A DNA stretch of 64,000 nt from Rotaria sp. Silwood1 (GCA_905250075.1 CAJNOP010000021.1:1699808-1763807); one strand, 5' to 3'; counted from the first letter of the stretch, positions 14,501-27,298 are shown. Numbers and translations: made by a program. The notes: generated from the sequence alone by a model not told the origin.

Positions 14501-14595
14501 CGAGTAGTAGTCAAATGATAGGTGGTGAATGTACATCACCATCTTTAATCAATGGTCATAGTGAAACTCCACCAATTACAAATAATGGGTATTAA
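2526..14595 (+). CDS. brat: Brat/TRIM-NHL protein with RING, two B-boxes, coiled coil and NHL propeller
   Basis: I read 14 exons: 2526-2672, 5097-5909, 7078-7189, 7240-7308, 7369-7478, 8459-8548, 8604-8690, 8750-8908, 8972-9037, 9099-9128, 11558-12179, 12235-12429, 12491-12826, 14279-14595. All junctions are GT-AG, phases agree, and the sum is 3153 nt (1050 aa). In order: Ser/Gln-rich N-terminus with polyQ; C3HC4 RING at about 201-243 ([17 protein letters not shown]); B-box 1 at about 281-319; B-box 2 from about 339; coiled coil about 383-490; low-complexity linker; NHL repeats about 722-987; then a 60-residue Ser/Thr/Gly tail. The propeller is nearly identical to fly Brat (for example [51 protein letters not shown]). 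Brat-family proteins repress translation by binding mRNA 3' UTRs through the NHL face; the RING suggests E3 ligase capacity too. The family assignment is very secure; exon 1 rests on splice-site and phase agreement. Confidence 0.95.
7582..7661. mobile_element. 80-bp palindromic mariner-type MITE with TA duplication
   Basis: A near-perfect palindrome. The left end TTGGGTTGGCAAGAAAGT is matched in reverse complement by the right end, with only a short AT-rich centre. TA flanks both sides (7580-7581 and 7662-7663), the target duplication typical of Tc1/mariner elements. It has no coding capacity. It sits in the fifth intron of the brat-like gene. Confidence 0.85.
7662..8308. mobile_element. 647-bp non-autonomous element with terminal inverted repeats
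   Basis: The left end TATTTAATGCATTCTATATT (7662-7681) is the exact reverse complement of 8289-8308. Weaker complementarity continues inward for some 35 bases (GATGA, then AAAAAGTCGGACA versus AAAAATCGGACA). I saw no transposase frame, only a 69-aa frame without recognisable features. The element abuts the mariner MITE on its left, so one probably inserted at the edge of the other. Superfamily unknown. Confidence 0.75.
9559..9644. repeat. Short inverted-repeat element in brat intron 10
   Basis: Arms ACTTTGAGCCAGAGATGAAG (9559-9578) and its imperfect reverse complement (ending 9644) flank about 45 bases that themselves contain the palindrome-like CCGGACCGG. A small MITE or hairpin. Confidence 0.55.
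11032..11222. repeat. Long imperfect hairpin (MITE-like) in brat intron 10
   Basis: About 75-base arms pair across a loop of about 35 bases. Left-arm blocks GAGTCG, GTGATATTTG, GTTCGA and TCAATATTTCTGAAA recur in the same order in the reverse complement of the right arm. No coding capacity. The 72-aa frame starting at 11206 overlaps the right arm and is not supported as a gene. Confidence 0.65.
13118..13460. repeat. 343-bp element with 17-bp inverted ends in brat intron 13
   Basis: ACTATTGACTTCAACAT at 13118-13134 is matched exactly by its reverse complement at 13444-13460. The interior is unique-looking and non-coding. It lies in the 1.45-kb intron between the last two coding exons of the brat-like gene and is consistent with a MITE. 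Confidence 0.6.
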
Positions 14596-17500
14596 GAAAA
14601 AAGTTTCTTTTCTTTACACAAAATAATTTTCGATTAAAACGTTTCTTTTTTTGTTTGTTTTTTTTTGTTTTTAAATATTTATTCATTTCCCTGATTTTCT
14701 AGTCTGCACCTACCATTGCTTGTTGTGTAGCTATTCGATTTAAGTCCTTGGTTTGTTTGTTTGTTTTTTATTAGATTATTTTTGTCAGAAACATAAGAAA
14801 GCTGAAAATAAGAAAAAAAAAATGAATAATTCTTACAAAAATAGAAACCGTTGTTTGTTGTTTGTTAAACTTTTTTTTTTTTATATTAATCTATTGCAGT
14901 TTTTTTTTGTTATTGTTGTCTACTGTTTCTTTTCCCTTTTGTTTTGTTTGTTATTTTTTTTCTTCTTCTTGTGTCAAGTAGTTCTTGTTATTCGGTTGTT
15001 TTTCTTTTTATGTATTTACTGCTATTTTTAATGCCTGCTGCGACAGTCAGATCAATGTCGCTCTATCTGAAAATCATGGAAACTTTGTTTTGTTTTTTCT
15101 AAATGTATATAGTTAAATCTAACCTATCTTCATTTATATATGTATAGTATGGTCTTTTGTGCTTGTATATAGTACTTCCTTAATATCCATTCCTTCCCAG
15201 TAAAGAGTTTATCTATATATTTTTTAATGTCGTATCTATTTATATATATTTTTCTGTGTTCATTCTCAGTATACTTCGAATTAATCAGCATTTCGATCAA
15301 AATTAGTGAGCCGTATACGTTGCGCATATGATCAAAATAGATGATTTACTCCTGTAGATTTTCTTCCATGTATTGTAACTTTTCTCCGACATCCCAGACT
15401 TATGATTAAACAAACGAAAAAGAAAAAAGAAGTCAAGTCAGAGTATCTATATATTGTTTTGTTTCGTATTATTAGCAAAAAGTAAATGTTTTTCTTCTGC
15501 TTTCTCTTGTCTGTTATGTACTGTGATTGTGCTTTGTGACGTAGTTTATTTTCTTCTAAAATATGCACACTAAAGAAAAAAAAAACATACACATTTGTTC
15601 GCGCTATTTATTTGGTGGTTTTTTTTATACTTCTTTTATTGATGAATAAGAAGAGTTATAAGACAAAAAAACAAAAAACAAACAGTGTTCGTTTTTTTTG
15701 TATTATTATTTGCATACTCATCACTAATATTTCTCCTTGTTTGTTTTATTCTGTTCTGTTTTTTTTTTCGTTGTTATATGTTGAGTTTTTATGAATATAT
15801 CCTAGTTATTGTTTCAATTACTCAAAGGCTCAATTTGATATAAGATAGTTAATGCTCTCATAATTCAATGCCCATAGTGCAACTACCCAAGTAGTTTTAA
15901 CGACAAATCGCGGTCTGTATGGAAAAAAAAAACTGGTCGTTAATCACTGACAACGATCGATAAGAGGTGCATGGAAAGAAAAAATGATGCATTAACTGCA
16001 AAGGGTACCACTTTCTTGTTGTTCATAGATTACAAATATCTGATTGCCTAGTTCTGCATATAAATGAGATTTGCATGCATTCAATAACACAAATAAATGC
16101 AAAAGTTAAAATTAAAAGAAATGTCACTGCAAAAAAATATTTTCAGAGATCACTGTTCATATAGATCTTGGATAATGTCTAAGACAATAGAAACTTGTTA
16201 ATCAAGGGAATATTTATTTTCAATGTATGTGGCGTTCTGAATGAAAAAGAGCTGGTGAAAGAAGAATTGATTCGCCAGTTGTCACGAATGAAACATTGGG
16301 AAAAAGCTCTGAACTAGATCTAGATTTGGAGACATTTTCATGTTGTGTTAATGCTTCAGACAGACTTAGAGTATCGATATTATCTGATGTACGTCAAACT
16401 GTAAAAATTCGAAATTTTTCTGAAAAAAAAATGCAGTTTTAAAAGTTTGGTATCAAAAAGAAGCAAACGATTTTTACCTGAGAAAAATCACCCACAAATT
16501 ACAGTTAACCAGCAAATATCGTCGATTTTCATCACATGGGTAAGATGGATGATTCTACGTAATGCAATCAAATTTATGTATAGAAAAAAAAACAAAGTAT
16601 TTTTTCAATGAATAATAAGGGGAGACATGCTGATTTCTTAATTGCTCACATTTCCAGTGGTTTCCAATGATTTATATTACTGCAAATGAGTTGTCATTTG
16701 TTCATCGAATAGGCTTAGAAACGATAGAAAATCACAAAGAAGCATTAGAAATCAAGATTAATCATTAGGAAGATTGAAAATTATTAAAAATCAATAAAAA
16801 TGAGAGTTCTACTGATAATTTTTGTTGCTATAATTTTTTTATGATTTAAAATGATTTCCAGAATAAAAATCGGTTTGTAGTCACTTGAATGATATATTTA
16901 TTGGTACAAAGTATTCACGAAAAACAAATAAATGCTGAGATAACAACTCTATCGAATTATGCCCTTTTTTTGTAGCAGTGTGCTCTAATGCTTCATTGAA
17001 TACTGTTTCAAGTGTATCAATGTGACTGTGTAGTTGTTGGTCAGTAAATTGAATCTATACATCGCTAATCGAAACAGAGTTGTATAAATGCTGATGTATA
17101 CTCGATAGAGTAAAAACTTTCGATTTATATGATTTACAGTCTGTTGATTATTTGAACCAAGAGAAACGAGTAGTCATTGTGACAAACAATGTATTGTCAG
17201 AACAAGAAAGAAATTTCACTATATCTATGAACGAATAATAAAAAAACAAAGAGAGATGACTATTTAACTTTTTGATGAATGTAGGAAATATTTTAGTTCA
17301 GTAGCTTTCAAAAACGCTACAATGACAATACAACCTTCATCATAACGTTGAAGTATTCATTTGTTATGACATTATTTTTTTTTCGATGTTATTGAGCTGA
17401 AGCACTCCTGTCATCTTGTATTTTTTCAATCGATGTTAACGATTATTTTTGTACAGTAAACCAAGGACAATCTCAATGATTGGATGTGCTGAAATTACAT

Positions 17501-18653
17501 GTCTTTTTTTTGCCAATCGAGAATGTTGACCTTCCAAATAATGATTAGTACATCATATTAATTTACATCTGATAAATTTATTAGAATGTTTTTTTTAAAC
17601 AATATATTAATTTTCACAATGGCTATTCATTTGCGAATTTATTTTCGTTCACATAATCAACGTTCAGTAAATCATGCGCTGAAAGTTTTTAATTTGTCGG
17701 CAAAATTCAAAGAAGTGATTAATATGAATGTCATTAACTAAAGAATTCAACAATAAATGATTAAATCGTAAAGATATTTGTTATGTTTTACATTAGAAAA
17801 ATAATGACACGTCGAAATATTTTCATAATGAGAAAGTAAATGTTAGCTACAATATAACTATTAACCTTCGATAAAATACTTTTAGGAAAAGAAAATGTAT
17901 TAGCATATTCAGTAATCAAAGATCAGAGTCAAAAAAGAAGATTGGATTAAGATAGAAAGTAAAAAAACATAAGAATTTATTTGAAGACTCATCAGAATTT
18001 GAGACAATATCAAACTATATACATCAAATATGTTATGGAAATCGATAGAATGGAAAATATTCTTGACAATACCTAATATTGATTTATAATTTAATATCAT
18101 CGAGCGTTATAATGATTACATATAATTTGCTGGATATTATCTTTAATAATAAAATAATCACCGTTCAATGCAACTGAATAATGCCATATCAATTGTAATA
18201 TAAGTTCAAACTAGCAATGATGAAGGGTTTTGTTACATTTATTTTTCTTCATAATTATATTACTTATAATTTTCTATAACAAAATATAATTAAATTAAGT
18301 ACATTTCTATTGATAACGAAGGACAACATGATGACAATTAAAAGAATAATACAAGTCAAAAAAAAACGTTATCTTCAATATATACATATGTATAAGCATA
18401 TAATACATGGCCGTATCTAATATAATATATACACCTAATTATCTCATTGTTCACACTAATCTGTTAGACTTCATAAGACATTTGTCGATGAATATAGAAG
18501 AAAGGATTATGCTGTGCAATCGTTTGTATCATTATGTAAAAGTTCCACTATAGTTCTATCATCTCCATATGATTAATACTAATCATGTGCAAGTAACGAT
18601 CATTTTTCCTTCTTCGCTTTTTTCTACTCCGGTGCTTATTTATCTTATAGGAA
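14596..18653. other. 3' UTR and intergenic DNA between the brat-like and Shisa-like genes
   Basis: The first kilobase or so after the brat stop is T-rich, with long T and TTTG tracts, fitting a long 3' UTR. The rest is AT-rich with no recognisable coding sequence. A TTATAG splice-acceptor-like sequence immediately precedes the Shisa start codon, so a non-coding 5' exon of that gene may lie here. Confidence 0.45.
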
Positions 18654-20242
18654 ATGATACAGCAATACGGATTCATTCGCGTACTTGTCATAAGAAAATA
18701 TTTCCTGTCGTTGTTGTTCTTTTGTTGTCAAGTAAGTAAAGTTCACTATGAACTGTGAATTTGACTGTTAGTATTCTTCAAGCTTAATCAATTGTTTGTT
18801 ACATAATAAAAACTATTGGTGTTGATGTTGATGTTACCCTTTTTCATTTAACTATGTTCAATATGTTGTTACACGATAATGAAGAAGAGCTCATTAACAA
18901 CGTGTGTTACTATCCCATAGGATATATCATATGTACAATCCTAGAAAAGTTGACGAAACAGACAACATATGTAAATCATTCGACACTCTCATTTAGAAAT
19001 AATGCTATGAGAATGAATGAATGAATGAATGTAAAGTTGCTGTTCTGTTGTGCATATACATCATTTTCAAGTGATTGGCAACAAAAAAAAAGTTTCTTCT
19101 GTTGGTATTCCTCAAGGTTAAAGATGATGATCAAAAAAAAAACATAAGGTACGACATGTATTTCCTATATGTCTGATTTGGTTTTCAAAAAAAAAGGATC
19201 TAATTTTAGCATCTCGCATAAAATCATTAAAATAAGTGGTAGCATTAGAATAAAATCGAAGGATATACGAAAGTAAATGATTTCGAGTTTTCATTCTCTT
19301 TATTTGTTTGTAAAGATTTGTTATATAAATAGTTCATGTCGTTCTTCTTCTGAATGTATAAATAAGAGAATAAGTTCATACATTTTAATGTTATTTTTAC
19401 TTACGAAGTCACATAAAAATCACTTTATAATATTGACAGTTTTCGTTCGTTTTATCGATAAAATTGTATGACCAAAGAATTTTTCCTCTTTTCTTCTTAT
19501 AGATTATGTAATATCAGTCGATTAGAAAGTTAATATTATGAATCTGGAAGAGCAACGTTCAAGTTGTCCAGGTTTTTTAGATGAATATGGTATATGGAAT
19601 AATGGTTTTGAATGTCCATCATTATCAAGTCAAAAACGTATATGTTGTGGATCAGATTCTCGTCGTTATTGTTGTATATTAGAAAGTTCACATACAAGTT
19701 CTTTTAATTCATTAAATCTTCAAGAAAAGTCATTCTTATTGACAAATCAAACAAATGTATCTTTGATTGAAAAAATTAATTTAACTTTCTTAACATTACC
19801 TATTCTATTAACATGTATATTAATAATTATCCTTTTATTCTTATTTAGTCTAATAATTTTATTAATATTTTATCGTCATTATAAACGAAATAAAAATCAT
19901 CAAGATGAATATTTATCAACAAATCCAACATTACTTGTTGATCATTTTCCATTTTCACCACCACATCATCAATTATTTTTAAAAAAACCTAATAATCCTC
20001 AAACATATCTTTTGCATGAAAAACCAAAAGATACATTAACAACAAGTACATCATCATCAGCTCGTATACCATCTGAAAATTATTTTAATGATTGGAAAGA
20101 ATTTTTTATTAGTTCAGAACAGCCAATGAATATTTATCCAACAGCATCATGTCATAGTAGTGAAACAAACGATAATCATTCATATCTTTATTCAAATTAT
20201 CTATTTCATGGCAAGCATCAGCGAAATGGTATTATTGTCTAA
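18654..20242 (+). CDS. Shisa-like single-pass membrane protein
   Basis: Two exons: 18654-18731 (26 codons, then GTAAGT) and 19526-20242 (acceptor GATTAG), joined in phase 0 for a protein of about 264 aa. The first exon encodes a basic then hydrophobic stretch ending LSLLFFCCQ, a good signal peptide. Exon 2 carries the Shisa cysteine signature: CPGFLDEYGIWNNGFECP, then ICCGSDSRRYCC. A strong transmembrane segment follows (LPILLTCILIIILLFLFSL and beyond), then a basic stop (YRHYKRNK) and a roughly 120-residue cytoplasmic tail rich in Pro, Ser and His. Shisa proteins act at the ER or cell surface on receptor maturation (Frizzled, FGFR) or as AMPA-receptor auxiliary subunits; which applies here cannot be told. 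Using the internal ATG at 19538 instead would leave a protein without a signal peptide, which argues for the spliced form. Confidence 0.85.
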
Positions 20243-22845
20243 AAACAGTTTTTTTTTTCTTTTGACAGACATGTTTGATACGATATGTTTTGTTTTTCTT
20301 TTATTAATAATATATTTACGTCTTATATCGAAAGAGACTTAGCAGAAGGATAAAAATCAAATATTATTTTTTGTTTTAGTCATATATATTGGGCAAACAT
20401 TTTAAACGGTCTCCATTAGAAAGATAAGGATTCTATCCATTAGTTATTTAGTTCAATGACAAGAACATATTCGTTTGCATTTCACTACGATTACATACTT
20501 CATATAAGCAAACAGAAAAATATCAATTGACAAAACACTATAGGTCAAATTTGTTTCAAAATCAATCCGATGTATGCCCATTGTCAATCATAATACTCTT
20601 ATTCTTTTAAGATTACGATCGTATTATTCTTGTGCTTTATTCATTAATATTGATATAATAACATATTTCGAATATATTCTTGATGATTATAGTAATTAGT
20701 TATTGATCAAAAAGATCGATATTTATTTATTATTAATTTTAACTTCGATTTTTCATATTATGGACAACAAGAAGTAAAAAAAAGAGATGATCATTTCTGA
20801 ATAATTTTGAATCAAATTTTTACTTAAAAAAATCAACTATTTCATCAATTATCTTTTTCTTTGCATATGAAATCAAAAATTATTGTTTTCTCTTTTACGA
20901 ATGTGTGTGATTAATGAATCTATTCTTATTATTTAGTCATTATATATATTCACAATAATCGGACAATCGATGTGAAAAAATTATAAATATGACGAGACAT
21001 TTTGACAAGAAGAAAAATCTATAATAAAGTGGGATTGATCAATAATAACCACGGGTGTCATACACATATATACACATGTAGATGCCTTGTTTATACAACT
21101 ACGTTTTATATTGTTGTCTGTGTTGTATAATCATATAGTCAGATGAAGAGAACGACAAAAAACAAAGAAAGATGATTATTATATAAAAAAAATAAATTAT
21201 TTGCACGTGAACAATCAGCTTAACATGATAGATCTTGTTCTATCTAATATTTGATTTTGTCAATCATTCAGTACGATTATATATGAATCATTCGATCTGA
21301 TTAAAGAACATATAGATATACTTCTGCTTTTAGTTTATATAATAGAAGATTGATCAATAACTTCTCATGTTTATTGATGCTGAGACAAGTGTGAATAAGA
21401 TTTATTTTCATTTTCACAAAACTCTAGATTTGATTTCTCATGATATTTTCACATAACATATCATTTTTTATTACTATAAAAAATAAATGACCCAAGAAAA
21501 GATGTATATCGCAAAGATGATGCTGTCATTGTTGGTATCAACAATAGATTACACTTTGTTCTAATATCAGAAGTTTGATTATATGCAAATAATGTGATAT
21601 TCTCTTTTATAAAATATCCATGTGCAAATACCGTGAAATAAGTATGTGATCATCTTTCATAAAGTTATCAAAACATCTCAGCTACAAGAACAATCATAGA
21701 TGATATATTGAGAACGACAATGATCTATATCATGTTGATATTGTTATATAACCATCTAGTGTATGTATCAATTAAGATTGATTCTATGAATGAAAAAATC
21801 TTTTGGGAAAGAAAAGTTTCTGTTTGTATATATTCTACAACATAATTATTAAACAAATAGCAATAGAATACATGTTGGGTACATATATCCAGATGATTGA
21901 TGGAAATGTTGTTTAAATAATAATTTTGTACATTTCTATCGTTTATAAATTTCGAAAAGAAAACTGTTTAATAAAATTAATGAACATGTTTTTTTTTTGG
22001 TAAAAGAAAATTATTAATGATCGTTTGAACATTATATAATTTTAATCGATGATTTAATCAATAATATGTCAAAGATATTTAAAAAATTCGACTGATTTCT
22101 GTCTCAGCTATAAATTTATATTACAGATCCAATTTTTTCAACGTTTTAAAGTTGTTTCTTAAATTTAGACGAATATGTTGATAATAAAAAAAGAACACTA
22201 TTGTTAATATTGAAAATACCATGAAGACAAATATAAGGAGAAAAGGCAAATTTCTCTACATGTCACGATCATATACAAGGGATAAATTTTTTCTTTACTA
22301 TGTAAAATCAATTTTGTGTTGGATTCTGTATAATGTACACATCATTAGATGAAACCTATCGAATTCGTTACCTTTTTTTGTAAGTAAATGACTGATATTT
22401 ATAGCAATATCAATTTTGATAAACAAAACTTTTCTAGCAATTGACTTATCCATATTCTTTAAACTATTGATAATAATCTAAGCAATTGAGATATTTGACA
22501 ATACGTCTTCATATATCAATTTGACATGAAAAAGAGCGTCTCTAGTTTTGTTTTTTAATCATTGATTCTAACATTGAATCAAAAAAGAATTTGTAAGAGC
22601 AAAAAAAAAGACAAATCATTATATTTATTCCAATCGTCATACTTTCGTATTAAATCAATATCAGAATAAAAGATCGAACAGAATCTTGAATAATAGAACT
22701 AATTTTCATAGATTAAGATGAATAATTGTAATTCATTCTTCACGTATCTTCTATATTGTATGTATGAACAAAAAAAAATGTTATATAATCGTTGACTATA
22801 CTTCGTTTTCTTTTCTCAAAGATAGAATTCTTTTAAAATTTAAAT
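20243..22845. other. Intergenic DNA between convergent Shisa-like and Elongin C genes
   Basis: Both neighbours point into this 2.6-kb AT-rich stretch, so it should contain two 3' UTRs. I saw no coding sequence and no clear repeat here. Confidence 0.5.
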
Positions 22846-23302
22846 TTAACAATCTAAAAAATTTGCTGCCATAAGTAATTCAAGTGCTTGTTCAGGTGCT
22901 ATTGGGAATTCAGGTATTTCAATTGTTGAATTTGAGTATCGAGCTTTATAAGCAAAATATGAACAGATCCTTGCAAGAACCTAAACCATGATATTGATTA
23001 AATCTATTTCTAATATAAACTATTTCTTTATGTTTTACCTGTGAACTAATACTTCGAAAATGAATAACATTTGTTTCATTTTCTGCATATTGTCCTAGAA
23101 AAAAAAAATTAAAAAATGATTTAGTTCATAGCAAAAGTAACTACAAACCTGGTCCACTTAACATGGCTTTGATTGTTTGAGAAGTAAGAGCAAGGTCACG
23201 TTTAACATAAAATTCATGTTCATCAGATGAGATCAATTTAACATACATATCGTTCGGAACTGCATTATTAGGATTAGTTGTATCTTTTCCGATTGTTGTC
23301 AT
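22846..23302 (-). CDS. eloc: Elongin C
   Basis: Three exons on the minus strand: 23302-23149, 23094-23039 and 22980-22846, with 54- and 58-nt GT-AG introns; phases 1 then 0. The product is 114 aa; vertebrate Elongin C is 112. Recognisable blocks in order: [44 protein letters not shown], then [20 protein letters not shown] and a terminal LDC. Elongin C is the Skp1/BTB-fold adaptor that pairs with Elongin B to link Cullin-2/5 ligases to BC-box substrate receptors, and it is part of the Elongin transcription-elongation complex. The ATG at 23302 gives the short, poorly conserved N-terminus usual for the family; the open frame continues further upstream but that extension resembles nothing. No disruptions seen. 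Confidence 0.95.
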
Positions 23303-24657
23303 TATGTTTGTTTTTGGCTCGTTTCGATTTACAATATCAATGATTGTGTTTTTTGTTTCTGAAATTATTTTTTTTCCGCAATAATGAAATACGAAAGTCG
23401 TTGACTGACTTGATTGTGTTGCTATATACACAGAAAAATTTATAGGTTGCTGAAGAGACCAGTAAATATTTAGGAAATATATATATTTATCGATCTCTAG
23501 AGCCATCTTTTGTAAGAGAAAAAAATAACTAAATTTTAATTTGCTACACAAAGAAAAGAATCAATATTAAAGTTTAAAAATCAAAAAATATAAGATATTT
23601 TAACAGTCTACTGTGAAGAACAATGTGAATACTTCTCAAATAGGTCAAGTTATTTAAATACTGTTTTTTTTTGATATTATAGTATGTTCTTTAAAATATT
23701 ATTTAATATGATTTGATTGATAAAACGGTATTCTAAAGAATTACTATCATATCTAAGAAATGTAAATTTATTTTTTTCGAAAATATTAAAAAAATGTTAG
23801 AGAAAATTCATTTATAAATCAATTTATCTTCGTTATTAATTGTCATTTTGAATTCAAGTAGATTTTTATTCATGTCTGATTAAGATTTGTTTTTACTTTA
23901 TATCTACCAATAAAATATTTCAATGAAAATTAATTTTGTCAGTAAAAAATAAATGCATTTGATTTTTAATGCTTTTCAACCTTAGTATTAAAGTTTGACA
24001 ACTTTAATTCGATTTGGTGAATCTTCTACGTAAACTTATTTGAGATTCAGTCATCATTCGATATGCTGTTGTTTATACAATCAAACATACTGTTGTAAAA
24101 ACCGGAACATTCGTTAGTAACTCATTCTCAGAAGTATCATGAATTTTGTCTACTTTGTCTTCTGCAATTTTTGAAGGTCGTTTTTATCAGTTGGTCTATT
24201 TAGTGGTAGAAGTGTAGATCGATCGGTAGAGCTACCATCACCAATGCTTCAGCGATTCAGTAGTATCGCCACTATCTCGGTACGAACATAAATATTTGAT
24301 ATTTTTATATTTCCCGCGTCTTAAATTAATTTTTGGTTATCATCTGGTTTCTTATCAGTTAGCTCTTTTCCATCGTTTTCTTTCGTTTTTTATTTTAAAA
24401 ATTCTTGAAACTAAGAAAAATTTTTCAAAGCTCACAAAAAAACTTTAAGCGGCCGTCACCGATCAATGTATCGACTTACACCTCTATTTACTGCTGTATC
24501 AGTTTCAGAAAAGATCAGAAAAATATCCATAGTACAGTCAACATCTGGTGTTTGTATGCCAAACTCGATTTGGATTTTTCTTTGTGTAACGATAAATAGT
24601 TCAAATGTGGCTATGAATGAAACTATTTATATTCTAATGTCACTAAACAGAGAAAGA
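23303..24657. other. Upstream region of Elongin C, no further gene seen
   Basis: The probable promoter and 5' UTR of Elongin C lie at the left of this stretch. The rest is AT-rich. Frames at 24405-24714 overlap in two registers, resemble nothing, and run into the foldback at 24658, so I do not call them. Confidence 0.4.
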
Positions 24658-24987
24658 ACATGTGGCGTTAAGGTTGTTTTCTTGCCCACAAAATATTTCG
24701 GTTTTTTGTGTTAAAATCAAGTCAACATAGACTCCTGATGATATTTTAAAATTTTATTTTGAAATATCTCTCAATCAATTTGTCGACCTATACTCGTACT
24801 CTCCTACGGGGTGTTAAAAATAGATCTTATCCACCCCTGTGGGGGAGTACGGGCATAGGTCGAAAAATCAATTGAGAGATATTTCAAAATAAGCTTTTAA
24901 AATATCATCAGGATCTATGTCGACTTCATTTTAATACGAAAAAACGAAATATTTTGTGGGCAAGAAAACAACCTTAACGTCATATGT
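24658..24987. repeat. 330-bp foldback element with about 150-bp arms
   Basis: The left arm (about 24658-24812) reads through GCGTTAAGGTTGTTTTCTTG, then CACAAAATATTTCG, then TGAAATATCTCTCAAT, then GTCGACCTAT. The right arm (about 24834-24987) is its reverse complement with scattered mismatches, leaving only about 20 bases as loop. No coding capacity. This is a MITE or foldback transposon; a transcript would form one long duplex. Confidence 0.85.
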
Positions 24988-26321
24988 CCTTTATCAAAAA
25001 AATTTATATGGTAAAACTTCGAGAAACATAGTATCATAATATTGAAAGAATAATAGAAATCACTTAAAATGATACAAAGATATTGACGGTTTTTTTTCCG
25101 GTGGTATAATGATTCTAGTAAATCGCAGGTGTTTAGTCGACTTCTTTACAGCAAACAAATTTATGGAGCATATCAAAGATATTGATTTTTAAAGATAAGA
25201 TCAAATAGAATAGAGAATATCAAATTTTTGCTTTGGTAGAGACTCGATTCGTTTGATCTTGGACTAACGGAATATAGATGTGCATATAGTTGCATCGACG
25301 TATAAAACGTGCATTATGTAAAGCACTACTAGAAAAATACGAAAGACAATTTGATATATAAGAGAGATTCGTTTCATAAAACTAGTTTTTCCATAATATA
25401 AAACTTAATTTTTATCTGTATGAGAAAAAAAAAGAAATTTTGAGTATACTACACTTGACTAATAAAGATCAGTTTATATGTGCAATATTATTAGTTTTTC
25501 AACAGACATTTTGTCAAATTTTGGTTATCGTTTCACTGTTGTAATTATATTAGTTTTTGTTCTTTAATATTATTCCCAAAAAATTATTGTTAATCTCCAA
25601 TGACAGCTAAGTACAGTGGTTGAAAAATTTTTATTTTTCATCCTTCCAAACTAATCCAAACACTTTGCTTTGCAAACTGGTGCGTGCTTATTCCGAATTT
25701 TAATTTACTGTATGATACATTATTTAAAAGCATCAACTGCACTCTACATCAGAAGTACTCTTCATTGTAGCTTTCCTTTAATTATGAATTTAAAAGGAAT
25801 GCCTTGTTGATCTTTACTGAAAATTTTCAGTAACAAAGTGACAAAACAGAATTTTGTTTCATATAATGGTTATCCAATTTACTATTCAATATGGTATTAG
25901 TAAGAGTACTACAAATTGCATGAAATATTCTATTTTAATTGATAATTAATGTTCGAAAATTGTGTTGATCGTTTTGCATGCATAGACCAATCACAGATAG
26001 GTCTTCTTAGACAGTATCATTCACGCATTGAAAGAGATATTAAAGGTAGTTGTAAAAGCATGAATTGTAAATGTTTAATCGTACAAAACTATCATATTTT
26101 AAATCAAAGTCGATATATCACTCAATAGATAGACCTTTGTTACGCTATACATAGCAGCAATCAGAGGTTTATCGTAGTATCAGCAACAATCTAAGTACAG
26201 ATTTTATAAAATACGTACCTAGTTTTTGTACATCACTTCTATGTAGATAGAAGATGAAGTTTAGAACAATGTGCTGCAGTAAGGTTTATTTGATACATCT
26301 TTGTTTAGCTAAATACAGGCC
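24988..26321. other. Non-coding AT-rich stretch
   Basis: No open frame of note and no recognised domain. It lies between the foldback and the CCTGATTTTT-bounded putative element. Nothing further seen. Confidence 0.4.
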
Positions 26322-27298
26322 TCGCAGCGTGTATACTTTCCTGATTTTTTCCTGATTTTTTAAAGGTGTCCTGATTTTCCTGCTTTTGACTGAAAAACCT
26401 GCTTTTGTCCTGATTTTTCAAGATTTATCTCTGTAGGACGAAATATAGGTCATTTTGATGTTTTATTTTGTTATACTCAACGTTTCTTAAAAATTTTATG
26501 AAAATATTTGTTGAATATTTTCTATAAAAAGAAAGATGGTACTCAAAATTTTATTTTTTCCATTTTTTTCTTGTAATCACTTTAAGAATCGATTATTTCG
26601 AATTAATTGATTTTTGAAAGCAGCTATTTTATCATTAGTAATTATCACCAGTACTACGGCGGTATTTATATCATACAGTTCACGACCGTGCGTAGCTGCA
26701 TTAAATCTTGTATTCCTTTATTTTAACATTTTAGTCGATTTACTAAAGTTTTCTTGTAAACGCTTTTGTTTGTTTATCTATAACATGGTGGTTTTATATG
26801 TGCGAAGAGCAGGGATATGAAAAAGAGGAAAAGTAGCAAAGATGGGAAGGAAGTGTGATGCAGGGAAATGGTTTGAGTGCCGAAAAGATGGTTATAGAAC
26901 CCTAAACACTGCGAAAATGCGGATTTTTCTTATTTCTTTTTACGGCTATTTTCCTGATAAAAATGCGGTTTCTACTAGAAACAAATAAGACTCCAATAGT
27001 GAAGGATACCCCCTTCCGTAGGCCACGTATCTGAGAAAAAGAAAACGTATACACAATGCATAATTAGAGATAGCGAACGAAAAGGAAAAAAAGCAAAACT
27101 CGAAACACGTATTCGGCGAAATATAATATAGTAATTTCAATGAACTATCATTGATCGACATACTTTTGTGCAGCTTACATCCTGAACAATAGCACTATGA
27201 TAAGACTTAAAATGTCCCGATTTTAATCGAAATTCCTGATTTTTTTTCTAAAATGTATCCTGCCTATTTTCCTGATTTTCAGATATAGACTGCTGCGA
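26322..27298. mobile_element. Putative transposable element bounded by CCTGATTTTT motifs
   Basis: The ends TCGCAGC (26322-26328) and GCTGCGA (27292-27298) are inverted, with further partial complementarity just inside. Multiple copies of CCTGATTTT cluster within about 100 bases of the left end and about 70 bases of the right end, like subterminal binding motifs. The recognisable neurobeachin sequence stops at the right boundary. The interior carries short frames that resemble nothing I know. No target duplication is obvious, so the boundaries are tentative. Confidence 0.4.

Noticed and set aside
14753..15794. Phe-rich and Lys-rich small frames after brat
   Set aside because: They come from T-rich and A-rich tracts of the probable 3' UTR.
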